This document shows positions 5,100 to 6,067 of a DNA stretch of 6,067 nt, piece by piece. Every line of letters begins with the position of its first letter. The stretch's first letter is position 1. This DNA is from Chrysiogenia bacterium. GTDB lineage: Bacteria; JAGRBM01. The stretch spans positions 1-6,067 of the forward strand of contig JAGRBM010000099.1 of the NCBI GenBank assembly GCA_020434085.1, in the 5' to 3' direction. Position numbers and translations under genes: made by a program. The notes under the pieces are model-generated. The model made no database searches. It was not told the DNA's origin and saw nothing but the letters and a program-made list of their open reading frames with translations.

Positions 5100-6067
5100 A
5101 TGCCGCGAGAAGAACTTCCGAAGAGTTATGATTTCCGACCCGTCGAGGGCCGGTGGTACGAGGCGTGGGACGGCGAGGGCCTCTTCACCGCCGATCCCAA
5201 GGCAGAGGGCGAGCCCTTCTGCATCGTCATTCCGCCACCCAATGTGACGGGCCAGCTCCACATGGGGCACGCCCTCAACAACACCCTCCAGGACATCCTG
5301 TGCCGTTTCCAGCGCATGCGCGGGCGCAACGTCCTGTGGGTGCCGGGCACGGACCACGCGGGCATCGCCACCCAGAGCGTCGTCGAGCGCGACCTGCGCG
5401 CCCAGGGCACAAGCCGCCTGGAAATCGGGCGTGAGCAGTTCGTCGAGCGCACCTGGAAGTGGCGCGAGGAATACGGCAATCGAATTCTCCAGCAGCTCCG
5501 CCGCCTTGGCGCCTCCTGTGACTGGACCCGCACGCGCTTCACACTCGACGACGGTCTCTCCAAAGCCGTTCGCGAAGTCTTCGTGCGCCTCTACAAAGAA
5601 GGCCTCATCTACAAGGGTGAGTACATGGTCAACTGGTCGCCCGCCTCGCGCACGGCGATCAGCGACCTGGAAGTCGAATACAAGGAAGCCAAGGGCAAGC
5701 TCTGGCACTACCGCTATCCGGTCAAGGGCGAAGAAAGCCGATTCGTCACCATCGCAACGACGCGCCCCGAGACCATGCTCGGCGACACCGCCGTGGCCGT
5801 CCATCCCGAGGATGAGCGCTACAAGGACCTCATCGGCAAGACGCTCATTCTGCCGCTCGTAGAGCGGGAGATTCCCGTCATCGCCGACGACTTCGTCGAT
5901 CCCGAGTTTGGAACCGGCTGCGTAAAGGTCACGCCCGCCCACGACCCCAACGACTTCGCCATGGGCCGGCGCCACAAGCTGGCGCTGATCCGGGTCATCG
6001 GCGAGGACGGAACCATCACCGCCGAGGGCGGGCCCTACGCCGGGCTCGATCGCTTCGAAGCGCGAGA
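5100..6067 (+). CDS. valS: Valyl-tRNA synthetase, N-terminal 322 residues (3' end outside window)
   Basis: Class I aminoacyl-tRNA synthetase that charges tRNA-Val and hydrolyses mischarged Thr-tRNA in a CP1 editing domain. The visible part contains [15 protein letters not shown] (45-59), with HMGH as the HIGH signature at 54-57. It also has [13 protein letters not shown] (80-92) and [17 protein letters not shown] (178-194), both typical of valyl rather than isoleucyl or leucyl enzymes. The editing-domain stretches [20 protein letters not shown] (217-236) and [12 protein letters not shown] (275-286) are present. The KMSKS loop, anticodon-binding domain and C-terminal coiled coil lie beyond the window; family members are usually around 900 residues. 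The ATG at 5100 has AGGA (5088-5091) at 8 bp, and the first residues fit the usual lead-in ([15 protein letters not shown]). The frame is intact to the window edge. It is transcribed divergently from the SDR and preceded by a large palindrome. Confidence 0.97.
   Translation, partial: MPREELPKSYDFRPVEGRWYEAWDGEGLFTADPKAEGEPFCIVIPPPNVTGQLHMGHALNNTLQDILCRFQRMRGRNVLWVPGTDHAGIATQSVVERDLRAQGTSRLEIGREQFVERTWKWREEYGNRILQQLRRLGASCDWTRTRFTLDDGLSKAVREVFVRLYKEGLIYKGEYMVNWSPASRTAISDLEVEYKEAKGKLWHYRYPVKGEESRFVTIATTRPETMLGDTAVAVHPEDERYKDLIGKTLILPLVEREIPVIADDFVDPEFGTGCVKVTPAHDPNDFAMGRRHKLALIRVIGEDGTITAEGGPYAGLDRFEAR

Noticed and set aside
4086-5975. A 629-codon open frame on the minus strand across the SDR gene and the start of valS
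   Set aside because: It overlaps two certain genes in other frames. Its translation is Arg/Ala/Gly-rich with no domain, typical of antisense frames in GC-rich coding DNA.
1-6067. CRISPR array, tRNA or rRNA genes, insertion sequences
   Set aside because: No regularly spaced direct repeats, cloverleaf signatures, rRNA-like stretches or transposase motifs were seen on either strand by eye.

Overview
The window is GC-rich bacterial DNA with six confident protein genes: two are cut by the window edges, and one is on the minus strand. Two much smaller candidate genes are also present. The mix points to a high-GC Gram-negative lineage of the deltaproteobacterial/Myxococcota kind. It includes CheW-like proteins paired with a receiver-domain protein carrying a long Pro/Ala/acidic linker, and a near-consensus sigma-54 promoter. 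This placement is an inference from gene style, not a phylogenetic result.

Layout. Positions 1-558 hold the 3' end of an MscS-type mechanosensitive channel gene, followed by a weak hairpin/T-tract. Positions 559-827 are a less GC-rich intergenic region. It holds repeated TGAC half-sites on one helical face and then a -24/-12 (sigma-54) promoter at 785-800. That promoter would drive a 66-codon gene of unknown function (828-1028). Positions 1029-1223 show no clear gene. From 1224 to 3846 lies a same-strand signalling cluster: a short divergent CheW-like protein, a second CheW-like protein with the classical core motif (3 bp gap), a possible 38-codon ORF overlapping the latter by ATGA, a strong hairpin, and a 467-aa receiver-domain protein. 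The receiver protein ends in a large disordered linker with five Trp-acidic (WDLSEE-like) motifs and a C-terminal helix. A strong terminator at 3866-3898 separates it from a convergent minus-strand extended SDR (NAD-dependent epimerase/dehydratase, 3923-4930). A 169-bp divergent region with a 56-bp nested palindrome (4968-5023) then leads to valS, whose first 322 codons are present.

How the genes may work together. The two CheW-like proteins and the receiver protein look like part of a chemosensory-type or polarity/motility signalling system in which CheA and receptors are encoded elsewhere. The receiver protein has no DNA-binding or enzymatic output domain and probably acts as a phosphorylation-dependent scaffold that presents repeated short linear motifs. 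The sigma-54 gene, the SDR and valS have no obvious functional tie to that cluster. The most interesting parts are the sigma-54/TGAC region with its small gene, and the repeat-bearing receiver protein.
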